The position numbers and the translations under genes were made by a program. A stretch of DNA of 64,000 bases from an uncultured Gemmiger sp. (lineage in GTDB: Bacteria; Bacillota; Clostridia; Oscillospirales; Ruminococcaceae), in NCBI GenBank assembly GCA_944386225.1, contig CALXAH010000008.1:59612-123611 (forward strand), written 5' to 3'. The notes under the pieces are model-generated. The model had not been told where the DNA came from. It ran no database searches and was given only the letters and a program-made list of their open reading frames with translations. This document shows positions 17,652-26,858 of this stretch, piece after piece (within the stretch, counting starts at the first letter, position 1; each line of letters starts with the position of its first letter).

Positions 17652-18719
17652 ATGAAAAAACTTGCTTGTCTGATTCTTGCTCTGGCTTTTGTACTTACTG
17701 CCTGCGGTACTCCGGGTCCCGGTGCAGGCCCTGCATCCGAACCGGCCGGTACGTCCACCGGAGGCGCTTCTCAGGCGGCTCCCGCCGGCGACGGCGAATA
17801 TTCCGGTACGGTAATGGTCTATTCGTCCATGCAGGAAGACCAGCTGATCGCTGTCAAGCAGGCCTTTGAGGCCAAGTATCCCGGCATCACCATGGAATAC
17901 TACTTTGCTGGTACCAGCAAGGTTATTACCAAGATCGCCACCGAGGCTCAGGCTGGCCATGTGGATGCCGACGTGATCTGGGTGGGCGACCCCGCTGACT
18001 ACGCTTCCTTCAAGGAGCAAGGCATTCTGCAGCCCTACAGCTCTCCGGAGGCTGAGGCCATCGACGCTGCCTACATTGATCCGGAAGGATACTACACCGG
18101 CGCCCGTATCATGAATATGGGCATTGCCTACAACACTGCGCTGGTCAGCGCTGAGGAAGCGCCTAAGACCTGGAACGACCTGCTGGATCCGAAGTGGAAC
18201 GACCAGATCGTCATGACCGACCCGGGCACCTCCGGTACCTCCAAGTACTGGCGCAACGCCCTGATGTGCAGCGACAAGTACGGCGAGGAGTATATCCAGA
18301 AGCTGAAGGATAACGGCTGCTACCTGGAAAGCGGCACCACCGCCGCCCACAACCAGCTGGCTGCCAGTGCCTATAAGGTAGGCGTATGCCTGGACTATGT
18401 CACCGCCAACCTGGCCAACGAGGGCTCTCCCATCGCCTTTGTGTATCCGGAAGACACCGTTTCCATCTTCAGCCCCATCGGTCTGGTAGCCGACTGCGCC
18501 AATGAGGCCAACGGCAAGCTGCTGTATGACTTCATCCTGTCCAAGGAAGGCCAGCAGGTGCTGATCGACAACAACCTGATCTCGGTGCGCAGCGACATTG
18601 ACCAGGGCGACATCGACGTGGCGGCCATCGCTTCCAGGGCGCTGCCCTGTGACCTGAACGCCATGGTGGAGAAGGACGAGGCCAACGGCACCACCTTCGA
18701 CAAGATTTTCGGGCTGTAA
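17652..18719 (+). CDS. ABC importer substrate-binding lipoprotein (iron/phosphonate type)
   Basis: A 355-residue lipoprotein: signal peptide with lipobox LTAC (Cys18), a Gly/Pro/Ser/Thr linker, then a type-2 periplasmic-binding fold beginning VMVYSSMQEDQ. VIWVGDPADYASFKEQG, YNTALVSAEEAPKTWNDLLDPKW and the hinge segments resemble the FbpA/PotD group that binds Fe3+, 2-aminoethylphosphonate or polyamine. The ligand is not certain. AAGGAGG precedes the ATG. First gene of the importer operon, divergent from the AraC sensor. Confidence 0.88.
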   Translation: MKKLACLILALAFVLTACGTPGPGAGPASEPAGTSTGGASQAAPAGDGEYSGTVMVYSSMQEDQLIAVKQAFEAKYPGITMEYYFAGTSKVITKIATEAQAGHVDADVIWVGDPADYASFKEQGILQPYSSPEAEAIDAAYIDPEGYYTGARIMNMGIAYNTALVSAEEAPKTWNDLLDPKWNDQIVMTDPGTSGTSKYWRNALMCSDKYGEEYIQKLKDNGCYLESGTTAAHNQLAASAYKVGVCLDYVTANLANEGSPIAFVYPEDTVSIFSPIGLVADCANEANGKLLYDFILSKEGQQVLIDNNLISVRSDIDQGDIDVAAIASRALPCDLNAMVEKDEANGTTFDKIFGL

Positions 18720-18812
18720 GCAAGTCCCGTTCCGCCCGTCGGCGGATAAATCTCAAGCGGATGGGGGCGGCTTCTACCGTCCCCATTCCTACTTAGTAAG
18801 CAGGAGGAGCCT

Positions 18813-19904
18813 ATGGCAAATGTAGTATTCAAGGATATCTCCTTCCGGTACGGTGATAACCAGGTGCTGAAAAACTTCAGCATGGAGGTGGACAGCGGGC
18901 AGATTCTCTGCCTGGTAGGCCCCTCCGGATGCGGAAAAACCACCCTGGTACGGTGCCTGTTGGGGCTGAGCAAACCCGAAACCGGTGAGATCTGGGTAGG
19001 AGATACCTGCCTGTTCAGCGCAGCCCGCCGGATTAATGTTCCTGCCGAACGCCGCAACATCGGCATCGTGTTCCAGGATTATGCGGTGTGGCCCCATATG
19101 ACCGTCAAGGAGAACGTGCTGTATCCCATGAAGAAGCACCGCGTTCCCAAACAGGAGGCGGAAAAGCGGGCAATGCATGCGTTGCAGCAGGTCAACATGA
19201 CCGAGTATGCCAACCACCTGCCCAGCCAGCTGAGCGGCGGGCAGCAGCAGCGTGTGGCGATCGCCCGTGCGCTGGTGGGCAACGGCGACCTGATCGTGAT
19301 GGACGAGCCCATCACCAACCTGGACGCCAAGCTGCGGGAGCAGATGCTGGCCGAGATCCGCCAGATTCAGCGCAGCAGCGGCACCACTGTGCTGTACATT
19401 ACCCATGACCAGGAGTCGGCCCTGCAGCTGTGCGACAAGATGGCCATCATGCAGCAGGACGGCAGCCTGTGCCAGACCGGCACCGACGAGGATATCATCC
19501 TGCGTCCGGCCAACCGGTTTACCTTTGAGTTTATCGGTGTGTCCAACTTCCTGCGGGTTGTGCGCAAAAATGGCGCACTGGGCCTGGATGTGGGCAATGC
19601 CGTGATTCCCTGGCAGGCCGAACTGCCCGACGGGCTGGATCCGGACAAGGGCAAGGGCGTGGAACTGGGTGTGCGCCCCAATGACATCGAGTTTGACCCC
19701 GCGTCTCCCATCCGGGCCAAGGTTCGCCGGTGTGTGTTCCTGGGCAGCGAGTACGATTACTTTGTAGACCTGGGCCAGCGGGAACTGCGGGTGCAGCAGA
19801 GCACCCTGGCCGCCGCCCGCACCGGCGTGATGCGGGAGGGCAGTGAGGTAGGCCTGCGGCTGCTCAATCCCCGCTACTATGAAGCAAAGGAGGCCAAGGC
19901 ATGA
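18813..19904 (+). CDS. ABC importer ATPase 1 (FbpC/PotA-like)
   Basis: A 363-residue nucleotide-binding subunit. Walker [12 protein letters not shown]-loop [11 protein letters not shown], signature [15 protein letters not shown], Walker [13 protein letters not shown], and switch His in YITHDQ. The last 120 residues form a TOBE-type regulatory domain ([16 protein letters not shown]). The last base triplets overlap the permease start (ATGA). A second, different ATPase follows the permease, so the importer may use a heterodimer or alternate subunits. Confidence 0.92.
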   Translation: MANVVFKDISFRYGDNQVLKNFSMEVDSGQILCLVGPSGCGKTTLVRCLLGLSKPETGEIWVGDTCLFSAARRINVPAERRNIGIVFQDYAVWPHMTVKENVLYPMKKHRVPKQEAEKRAMHALQQVNMTEYANHLPSQLSGGQQQRVAIARALVGNGDLIVMDEPITNLDAKLREQMLAEIRQIQRSSGTTVLYITHDQESALQLCDKMAIMQQDGSLCQTGTDEDIILRPANRFTFEFIGVSNFLRVVRKNGALGLDVGNAVIPWQAELPDGLDPDKGKGVELGVRPNDIEFDPASPIRAKVRRCVFLGSEYDYFVDLGQRELRVQQSTLAAARTGVMREGSEVGLRLLNPRYYEAKEAKA

Positions 19905-21622
19905 AATTTGGCGTTCGCAAAAATAAGGACCTGGCCGCCATCGACGGCCGCCGCATCAGCCTGGACGGCGCCATGACCGTTCTGAGCTTTGTGCTGCTGG
20001 TCATCATCGTGGTAATTCCGGTCTTTATGATCATCTACCACGCATTCTTCTACGAGGGTCACTTCAGCCCGGAACTGTTCACCAGCCAGCTGCTGGATCC
20101 GGGCAACCTGGCCTCCATGTGGAACACCATCCAGATTGCGTTCTGGGTAACCCTGTTCGGCACCATCATGGGCGTGTTCTATGCCTGGCTGCTGGGCCGC
20201 AGCGATATCCCGGCCAAGGGCCTCATGCGGGCTCTGTTCAACATTCCTTACATGTTCCCGCCCTTCCTGGGCGCCATGGCCTGGGACCTGCTGCTCAACG
20301 GCCGGTCCGGCTATCTGAACCGCTGGCTGGTGGATACCTTCAACCTGTCCGGCGCGCCTTTCAACATCAACTCTCTGGGCGGCATCGTCTTTGTGGAGCT
20401 GTCCTACTACTTCCCGTTCGTATTCATGCAGGTGGTCAGCGCTCTGGAGCGCATGGATCCCACTCTGGAAGAATGCGCCCGCATCGCCGGCGCCAAGCAG
20501 CTTACGGTTATCCGTAAGATCACCCTGCCGCTGGTGCTGCCCGCCATCAGCGCCGGCGCCCTGCTGATCCTGATCAGCTCGCTGGCCCATTTCGGCGTAC
20601 CCTCCATCCTGGGCTTCTCCCAGGGCATCTACACCCTGCCTACCAAGATCTACGCCACCATCTCCCGTTCCGGCGGCAGCTTTGAAGGCATCCGTCAGGG
20701 CGCAGCCCTGTCCATTATGCTGGTCGTGGTCGTGGCCGTGGCCCTGATTATCCAGAAGAAGGTGCTCAGCGCCGGCAGCTACGACATCATCAAGGGCAAG
20801 AGCATGCGTCCCACCCTGATCAAGCTGCGGGGCGCCCGCATCCCCCTGTTCATCCTGGCGGTCACCACCCTGGTACTTATCGTTATCGTGCCGCTGGTCA
20901 TGATCTTCCTGGTAGGTCTGGTCAGAGCCTATGGCCTGCCGCTGATTCCGGAAAACTTCACCCTGAACAACTATGTCAAGGTGTTCGAGAGCTCCGGTAC
21001 CTTCGACTCCATCAAGAACTCCCTGTTCGTTTCCATCAGCGCGGGCGTTGTCTGTATGTTCCTGGGCACCCTGATCGCCTACGTGGTACAGAAGATCAAA
21101 CCCCGCGGCAAGGGCGTTCTGGAAGTGCTGTCGGTACTGCCGTACTCCATCCCCGGCACGGTGCTGGCCATCGGCGTTATCCTGGCCTGGAGCGGCGGAC
21201 TGTTCGGTATCAGCCTGTACAACACCATCTGGATCATCCTGGTGGCGTACCTGGCCCGTTACCTGTCCTTCTCCATGAAGAGCAGTTCCGCGGCCCTGCT
21301 GCAGGTACATCCCAGCCTGGAGGAAGCCGCCCGCACCTGCGGCGCGTCCCACACCGAAAGCCTCAAGGACATCACCCTGCCGCTGATCCGGCCGGCGATG
21401 GTGTCGGGCTTCTTCCTGATCTTCCTGCCCGCCATGCGCGAGGTTACCACCTCGGTGCTTCTGTACGGGCCCTATACCCGCACGCTGGGCGTGCAGATTT
21501 ACTCGCTGCGTGATGCGGGCATGATGCCCCAGGCGGCTGCGCTCGGTTCGGTAGCCATCCTGCTGATCATTGTCTGCAACACCATTGTGACCCAGATCAC
21601 CAAGGACAGAAAGGGGGTATAA
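19901..21622 (+). CDS. ABC importer permease, double-domain (FbpB-like)
   Basis: A 573-residue permease with about twelve transmembrane helices made of two tandem BinA/PotB-type halves. Each half ends in an EAA coupling loop: EECARIAGAKQLTVIRKITLPL near residue 190 (abridged) and EEAARTCGASHTESLKDITLPL near 470 (abridged). The two halves form the whole channel, as in FbpB iron permeases. The start overlaps the stop of ATPase 1 by four bases; the stop is three bases before ATPase 2. Confidence 0.9.
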   Translation: MKFGVRKNKDLAAIDGRRISLDGAMTVLSFVLLVIIVVIPVFMIIYHAFFYEGHFSPELFTSQLLDPGNLASMWNTIQIAFWVTLFGTIMGVFYAWLLGRSDIPAKGLMRALFNIPYMFPPFLGAMAWDLLLNGRSGYLNRWLVDTFNLSGAPFNINSLGGIVFVELSYYFPFVFMQVVSALERMDPTLEECARIAGAKQLTVIRKITLPLVLPAISAGALLILISSLAHFGVPSILGFSQGIYTLPTKIYATISRSGGSFEGIRQGAALSIMLVVVVAVALIIQKKVLSAGSYDIIKGKSMRPTLIKLRGARIPLFILAVTTLVLIVIVPLVMIFLVGLVRAYGLPLIPENFTLNNYVKVFESSGTFDSIKNSLFVSISAGVVCMFLGTLIAYVVQKIKPRGKGVLEVLSVLPYSIPGTVLAIGVILAWSGGLFGISLYNTIWIILVAYLARYLSFSMKSSSAALLQVHPSLEEAARTCGASHTESLKDITLPLIRPAMVSGFFLIFLPAMREVTTSVLLYGPYTRTLGVQIYSLRDAGMMPQAAALGSVAILLIIVCNTIVTQITKDRKGV

Positions 21623-21625
21623 GCG

Positions 21626-22732
21626 TTGGATCAGATCGTATTGCGCCATGTGACCAAACGCTTCACCACCAAAACCCTGGGCGACATCGTGGCGGTGGAT
21701 GACTTCAACCTGAACGTGCAGGAAGGGGAGTGCTTCTCCTTCCTGGGCCCCTCCGGCTGCGGCAAATCCACCACCCTGCGGATGATCGCCGGGTTTGAGG
21801 ATCTGAGCGAGGGCGAGATCGAACTTTGCGGCCGCCCGGTTTCAGTCAAGAGCAAAAACCTGTATGTGCCGCCGGAGGACCGGGGCCTGGGCATGGTATT
21901 CCAGGCGTTCGCTGTCTGGCCGCATATGAACGTATTTGAAAATGTGGCCTTTCCGCTGCGGATTCAGAAGATGAACCGGGCCGACATTGACAAGAAGGTA
22001 GCCGACGCGCTGCGTCATACCAACCTGACCGGTCTGGAAAAGGTATATCCCTCCGATCTGTCCGGCGGCCAGCAGCAGCGCATTGCCCTGGCCCGGGCCA
22101 TTGTTACCCAGCCCAAGGTGATGCTGCTGGACGAGCCCCTCTCCAACCTGGATCCCAAGCTGCGGGAGAGCATGCGGTTCGAGATCAAGGAACTGCAGCG
22201 CAAGTTCAACTTCACCATCATCTTTGTGACCCACGACCAGTCCGAGGCCATGGCCATCTCCGACCGGATGATGGTCTGCGACATGGGCCGCATCATGCAG
22301 ATCGACACCCCGGAAAACCTGTACAACAAGCCGGTGAACCGCTTTGTGCACAGCTTCCTGGGGGAGAGCACCTTCCTGAATGTGGTGGTGAAGGACGGGC
22401 AGGTTTACGCCGAGGGGGATCTGGAACACCCTCTGGGCCTGGACATCCCGGACGGTGCCGCCGAAAAGATGGTGGTGGCTACCCGGCCCAACTCCATCGA
22501 GCTGACCGGCGGTTCCGACGGGTACCGCACCCATGTGGAAAAGCGCATCTTCCTGACCGACCGCACCGAGTACCTGGTACCGGTGGGCGGCCAAATGCTC
22601 AAGGTGCAGACCCCGCACCGCATCTCCTTTGCGGAAGGCGAAAGCTGCTGCGTCAAGCTGGAATCTCCCATGTGGTATCCCGCCGAGGACGAACAGGCCG
22701 AAAAGGAACGCCTGCGCCGTCAGCTGATCTGA
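21626..22732 (+). CDS. ABC importer ATPase 2
   Basis: A 368-residue ATPase with Walker A GPSGCGKSTTL, Q-loop [42 protein letters not shown] and a C-terminal TOBE domain. The start is TTG, with AAGGGGG about 9 bases upstream. It is clearly diverged from ATPase 1 in the same operon, not a recent copy. Having two ATPases for a fused two-half permease suggests an asymmetric pair, each meeting one coupling loop; this is inference. Confidence 0.92.
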   Translation: MDQIVLRHVTKRFTTKTLGDIVAVDDFNLNVQEGECFSFLGPSGCGKSTTLRMIAGFEDLSEGEIELCGRPVSVKSKNLYVPPEDRGLGMVFQAFAVWPHMNVFENVAFPLRIQKMNRADIDKKVADALRHTNLTGLEKVYPSDLSGGQQQRIALARAIVTQPKVMLLDEPLSNLDPKLRESMRFEIKELQRKFNFTIIFVTHDQSEAMAISDRMMVCDMGRIMQIDTPENLYNKPVNRFVHSFLGESTFLNVVVKDGQVYAEGDLEHPLGLDIPDGAAEKMVVATRPNSIELTGGSDGYRTHVEKRIFLTDRTEYLVPVGGQMLKVQTPHRISFAEGESCCVKLESPMWYPAEDEQAEKERLRRQLI

Positions 22733-22774
22733 TAAACATTCCGCTCTCCTTCTCATAACTCGCTCCCAAAACAA

Positions 22775-22815
22775 GGAAAACGGGCGGCAGCCAAAACGGC
22801 TGCCGCCCGTTTTCC
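22775..22815. terminator. Bidirectional terminator after the ABC importer
   Basis: A perfect 18-bp stem beginning GGAAAACGGGCGG, with loop around AAAAC, and T/A flanks on both sides. It lies between convergent genes. Confidence 0.9.
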
Positions 22816-22835
22816 GCGTTATATCCGGGGAAAAG

Positions 22836-24731
22836 CTATTCAAATTTCCGGTCATAGAGCAGCGCGGCAATCAGCACAACAAAGCAGGAACCGGCGTTGT
22901 GCACCAGGGCGCCGGTGGTGGGGTTGAGTATCTGCAGCAGAGATAGAACAATGGCGGCAAAGTTGATGCACATGGACAGGGTAATACTGAACTTGATGGT
23001 GCGCACCGTTGCGTTGGACAGCCGCTTGAGATAGGGAATACGGGAAATATCATCGCTCATCAGGGCGATATCCGCCGCCTCTATGGCAATGTCGCTGCCC
23101 ATGCTGCCCATCGCCACGCTCACGTCGGCGGTTTTCAGCGCCGGGGCGTCGTTCACACCGTCGCCGATCATGCAGACCACCCGTCCCTCTTTCTGCAGCG
23201 CCTCGATTCCGGCTACCTTTTCCTGGGGCAGCAGTTCCGCCCGGACTTCCCGGATACCCACCTGCCGGGCAAAGTGTTCCGCGGTTTGCCGGTGGTCGCC
23301 GGTCAGCAGTACGGTGCGGGTATGCATGGCCGAAAGCCGCCGCACCATCTCGCCGGCCTGAGGACGCAGGCGGTCGGACAGGGCAATCACGCCGATACAC
23401 TGCCGCTGGTCTGCCACCAGCACCAGGGCTTTGCCCTGGGCACGCAGCTCGTTCAGAGCAGATACGGCCGCAGGGGAGAGGAAAGCGCCGTTTTCCCGCA
23501 GGAATGCCTCACTGCCGCAAAGCAGGTGACGGCCATCTGCTTTTGCCCGGATCCCTTTGCCGGCATCCATACGGAAGGAGGCAGCTTCGGTAATCGCCAG
23601 CCCTTTCTCCCGGGCACAGGCCACAATCGCCTTGCCCAGAGGATGCTCACTTCTGCCTTCCGCGCTGGCGGTCAGGGCAAGGAGATCCGTTTCGCTGAGG
23701 GCAGGGTCGAAACTGCGGATATCGCTGACCGCCAGTTTGCCGCAGGTCAGGGTGCCGGTCTTGTCAAAGGCGATTGTGTCCACCTTGCCCATCTTTTCCA
23801 GCGCTTCTCCGGATTTGATCATAACGCCGTGTTTGGTGGCCTGCCCGATGGCCGCCATGATGGCGGTGGGGGTTGCCAGCACAAGAGCGCAGGGGCAGAA
23901 CACAACCAGCACTGTCACAGCGGTAACGATATTGCCGCTGAACAGGTAGGACAACACAGCGATCAGCAGCGCAACCGGAACCAGCCAGCTGGCCGCTTTG
24001 TCGGCAATGCGCTGCATGGGCGCCTGCTTGTTTTCGGCATCCTGTACCATGCGGATGAGTTTTTGCAGGGAACTGTCCTCACCCACGTGGGTTGCGGCAA
24101 TATCAATGGAACCGAAACAGTTGAGGGTGCCGCAGAATACTTCTTCCCCGGCGGTTTTGTCCACCGGCAGGGACTCGCCCGTCATAACGGATTGATCCAC
24201 CGAGGTTTCCCCGCGCAGAATGGTGCCGTCTACCGGGATGGTTTCTCCGGGCAGCACCCGCAGAATGTCACCCCGCTGAATATCCGAAGCAGGGATCCGT
24301 TCTTCCCGTCCATCCCGGATCCGCCGTCCCATGGTGGGGGCCAGGTTGAGCAGTTTGCGCAGCCCTTTCTTCGCCCGGTTGGTGGTTGCATCCTCCAGCA
24401 GCGCGCCAATCGCCATGATAAAAGCCACTTCACCAGCCGCAAACAGATCACCGATGGCAATAGCGGCAAACATGGCGATGCAGATCAGCAGCGCTGAAGA
24501 AATTTTGCTGATGCCCGGATTGTGGATCAGCCGCCAGACGGCCAGATACAATAGGGGAATGCCGCTGATGATCACCGTTACCCAAGCCGGATCAAAGGGC
24601 AGCAGCGCAAACGTTACGGCCTGCCCGCCGAATTCCTCCGCCAGATGCGGCACCAGATCAAACAGCAGAAACACACCCGCAGCAATGGTCATCGGCAGCC
24701 CTGCCAGAAAGTCGCTGATTCGTTTTATCAT
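22836..24731 (-). CDS. Heavy-metal-translocating P1B-type ATPase
   Basis: A 631-residue metal pump without an N-terminal metal-binding domain. Seen: membrane helices near 10-110, actuator motif TGESLPVDK, the intramembrane CPC motif in FCPCALVLATPTA, phosphorylation motif DKTGTLT, the nucleotide-domain HP in SEHPLGKAI, and GDGVNDAPALK. CPC fits Cu+ or Zn/Cd pumps. The last helix has LVHNAGSC, not the Lys/Asp pair of ZntA or the M..SS of CopA, so the ion is left open. The ATG at 24731 is preferred because GGGAGGGG precedes it. The divergent TetR-family gene is the likely regulator. Confidence 0.9.
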   Translation of the reverse strand: MIKRISDFLAGLPMTIAAGVFLLFDLVPHLAEEFGGQAVTFALLPFDPAWVTVIISGIPLLYLAVWRLIHNPGISKISSALLICIAMFAAIAIGDLFAAGEVAFIMAIGALLEDATTNRAKKGLRKLLNLAPTMGRRIRDGREERIPASDIQRGDILRVLPGETIPVDGTILRGETSVDQSVMTGESLPVDKTAGEEVFCGTLNCFGSIDIAATHVGEDSSLQKLIRMVQDAENKQAPMQRIADKAASWLVPVALLIAVLSYLFSGNIVTAVTVLVVFCPCALVLATPTAIMAAIGQATKHGVMIKSGEALEKMGKVDTIAFDKTGTLTCGKLAVSDIRSFDPALSETDLLALTASAEGRSEHPLGKAIVACAREKGLAITEAASFRMDAGKGIRAKADGRHLLCGSEAFLRENGAFLSPAAVSALNELRAQGKALVLVADQRQCIGVIALSDRLRPQAGEMVRRLSAMHTRTVLLTGDHRQTAEHFARQVGIREVRAELLPQEKVAGIEALQKEGRVVCMIGDGVNDAPALKTADVSVAMGSMGSDIAIEAADIALMSDDISRIPYLKRLSNATVRTIKFSITLSMCINFAAIVLSLLQILNPTTGALVHNAGSCFVVLIAALLYDRKFE

Positions 24732-24761
24732 GACGGACCCCTCCCGCTTTCCGTGCCCGCC

Positions 24762-24790
24762 TTGACGTGTACCGCTGCAAACGGTACAAT
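24762..24790 (+). promoter_or_regulatory. tetR-type promoter with operator in its spacer
   Basis: TTGACG (24762-24767), 17 bases, TACAAT (24785-24790): a good sigma-70 pair reading toward the TetR gene. TGTACCG-N7-CGGTACA (24768-24788) is a perfect 7+7 inverted repeat that fills the spacer and enters the -10, so a bound repressor would block polymerase. It lies in the leader region of the divergent metal ATPase and may control both. Confidence 0.65.
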
Positions 24791-24911
24791 ACATTTGTTA
24801 GCGAACACTTTGTTCTCTTTTATTGTAACAAGCGGTCGGGGGAATACAACGGATAATCCCGGCGCCCTGTTTCATACCGAACAGATCCGCAGAAATGTAC
24901 GGGAGGCTGCC

Positions 24912-25475
24912 ATGGACAGACGCCAGCAGAAAACGCGGGCAGCTATTTTTGCCGCGTTCAGCGCACTGCTGTCAGAAAAAAGCTACAGCAAGATAACGGT
25001 GCAGGAAATCATCGATGCCGCCGATGTGGGACGCACAACCTTTTATGCCCATTTTGAAACCAAGGACGATCTGCTCAAAGCGCTGTGCGAAGAATTGTTC
25101 GGGCACGTCATCAACAGCGCGATGGACAGTGCCCATACCCACGGCCTGTATTCCGATCAGGACGCGCCGGAGTCTGTTTTCTGCCATCTGCTGCAGCATC
25201 TGCAGGAAAACGACAAGAACATTCTGGCACTGCTTTCCTGTGAAAGCAGTGAGGTGTTCCTGCGCTATTTCAAGGACAGTCTGAACGGATTGGTGCGATC
25301 CCAGTTTGTAAACCAGAACCGCCGGCACAACGAGAAAATCCCCGAGGGCTTCCTCATCAATCATATTTCCGGCAGCTTTGTGGAAATGGTGCTCTGGTGG
25401 ATTCGTGGCCGCCGAAAGCAGACACCCGCGGAACTGGACCGGTATTTCCGCGCCGTTATCGAGCCGATTCTGTAA
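24912..25475 (+). CDS. TetR-family transcriptional regulator
   Basis: A 187-residue regulator. N-terminal helix-turn-helix: AAFSALLSEKSYSKITVQEI, then DAADVGRTTFYAHFETKDDLL, the TetR signature. The C-terminal ligand domain is helical and contains His/Cys (LFGHVINS, ALLSCESS, NRRHNEKIPEGF) but no recognised metal site. GGGAGG sits 5 bases before the ATG. Divergent from the metal ATPase, with a palindromic operator between them, so the ATPase and its own gene are likely targets. Confidence 0.92.
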   Translation: MDRRQQKTRAAIFAAFSALLSEKSYSKITVQEIIDAADVGRTTFYAHFETKDDLLKALCEELFGHVINSAMDSAHTHGLYSDQDAPESVFCHLLQHLQENDKNILALLSCESSEVFLRYFKDSLNGLVRSQFVNQNRRHNEKIPEGFLINHISGSFVEMVLWWIRGRRKQTPAELDRYFRAVIEPIL

Positions 25476-25544
25476 CCCTGTGCCTGTGCATCGGCGGAAC
25501 CTGCCGCCGGATGAACGATCCGGCGGGTGTCACCGTAGAATAAC

Positions 25545-25577
25545 AAAAATGCTGCCGTAACTGCGGCAGCATTTTTT
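25545..25577. terminator. Bidirectional terminator after the TetR gene
   Basis: AATGCTGCCG pairs with CGGCAGCATT around TAACTG, followed by T6 on the plus strand and preceded by A5, between convergent genes. Confidence 0.85.
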
Positions 25578-25592
25578 GAGCACAGCCGTGCG

Positions 25593-26075
25593 CTATGTAT
25601 CTGTGGAAGGCGGGCTTTCCGGCTTGCTTTTCCGGAACTTTCTCGGGTCAAACAGCCGAAACAACTGCGGGATCCAAAGAAAGTTTGTGCCCCAAAGCAA
25701 GATCCAGATAAACAGGCAGCCGTTATATGCCAGTGCCAACTCGTTCCCGGGGGCTTCTGCCAGAATCAGTATGTCCAGCATGATGGCTGTGAGATAGATG
25801 AGGGTATAAACCAGACGGAAAAGCTTTTTTGTGACAAGCAGTATCCGGCGGCGCCTTTTCTGCTTGAACAGAAAACAGGTCTGACCGATCATCACGAACA
25901 CATACGCAACGGCTCCGGCGCAGATTACATAAACCAGGTCTTGATGCTCCCTGTTTTTATGAAGCAGCAGGATAAAGCTGTTCAAGCCTAACACCGCAAA
26001 GCTGAAAATGTCCCAGACCAGCAGGAGAGAGGCGTGGTGCGTGCCGCAGATGTTTTGAAGAGTCTGCCTGATCAC
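25593..26075 (-). CDS. Four-helix membrane protein of unknown function
   Basis: A 160-residue protein with four likely transmembrane helices (about 17-38, 46-68, 85-108, 118-140) separated by short Lys/Arg-rich loops (KQKRRRRILLVTKK) and a charged Ser/Pro tail. I do not recognise the family. The GTG at 26075 lacks a clear ribosome-binding site. The frame stays open upstream and reads ATC AAG GCA ACA, preceded by GAGGAGAGG 7 bases before the ATC at 26099, so translation may start there (see findings). It ends against the TetR terminator. Confidence 0.6.
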   Translation of the reverse strand: MIRQTLQNICGTHHASLLLVWDIFSFAVLGLNSFILLLHKNREHQDLVYVICAGAVAYVFVMIGQTCFLFKQKRRRRILLVTKKLFRLVYTLIYLTAIMLDILILAEAPGNELALAYNGCLFIWILLWGTNFLWIPQLFRLFDPRKFRKSKPESPPSTDT

Positions 26076-26181
26076 ATCAAACTTGGTTGTTGCCTTGATC
26101 GCGTATCCTCTCCTCTGTCTGAAAGTTTTTCAAATGCGCGCATGCCTGCGATGAAAACAGCGGCATGGAAGTGCACTCTTT

Positions 26182-26658
26182 TTATCGGATGATAGCGGCT
26201 TCGTCAAAGAACAGGATCGGCGCAATGTCCCCGCCCTTGTGAATCTGGAGGACGTTGTACAGGCACTTCCATACCAGATACAGCATAAACGACAGAAATA
26301 TAATAAACAGCAGGGAGTAAAAACCGCCGGACAGGATACCGAAAAGGCTGTCAGCGAAAAGTGCATTGACGGCGCCGGCCAGCCGGATACCTGTGCAGCT
26401 TGCCGTGGCAAGAAGAAGCGCCCAAAGCCCTTGATTGGCACTGCGGGTACGGTATTTTTCTGTTTTGCAAAAGGCCAGCGGAAGCCAGAAGAAAAATCCC
26501 ATATAGGCCAGTTCACACCAGAACCTGTCCCGGGGTTCTCCCTCGGCGGCAGGGATCAGATCCCGGCAGGGGGATGCGGAATGTGCTGGTTTCCCGCATT
26601 GAGAGCAGAAGAGATCCTGATCCTTTATGACAGCGCCGCAGGATCGACAATACTTCAT
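26182..26658 (-). CDS. Zinc-ribbon membrane protein
   Basis: A 158-residue protein with an N-terminal zinc ribbon (CRSCG and CSQCG at 4-23) and two or three hydrophobic helices (about 51-66, 83-100, 105-136), ending in a hydrophilic stretch. Such small ribbon-plus-membrane proteins are common in Clostridia, with function unknown. GAGGCGGG precedes the ATG. It begins 15 bases after the stop of a 26-residue protein on the same strand and likely shares its transcript. Confidence 0.75.
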   Translation of the reverse strand: MKYCRSCGAVIKDQDLFCSQCGKPAHSASPCRDLIPAAEGEPRDRFWCELAYMGFFFWLPLAFCKTEKYRTRSANQGLWALLLATASCTGIRLAGAVNALFADSLFGILSGGFYSLLFIIFLSFMLYLVWKCLYNVLQIHKGGDIAPILFFDEAAIIR

Positions 26659-26673
26659 GCAACCCGCCTCTTT

Positions 26674-26754
26674 TCAAAAAAACAGCTTCTTGACGCCGAA
26701 CAAACCGGCAACCAAAACAACCAGGCCAGCAATCAGAGCAATTACTTTTTTCAT
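26674..26754 (-). CDS. 26-residue single-helix membrane peptide
   Basis: A small frame with GGAGG 9 bases before the ATG. The product starts MKKVIALIAGLVVLVAGLF and ends in KKLFF: two Lys, one hydrophobic helix, two Lys, aromatic end. This is the pattern of a small membrane-inserted peptide, possibly a regulator of the adjacent zinc-ribbon membrane protein or a type-I toxin. No antitoxin RNA is evident. It lies just upstream of the zinc-ribbon gene on the same strand. Confidence 0.6.
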   Translation of the reverse strand: MKKVIALIAGLVVLVAGLFGVKKLFF

Positions 26755-26858
26755 GATAGAATACCTCCGAGATGATTTTTTGTTTCCGGGTGCAGATATA
26801 GAATAACAGGGCTGTGTTTTTCTATCGTCAAGGAATTGCTAATGCTGTGTTAAGAAAC

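Noticed and set aside
19877-21649. A 590-codon antisense frame over the ABC permease
   Set aside because: Gln/Asp/His-rich shadow of a Leu/Val-rich membrane protein.
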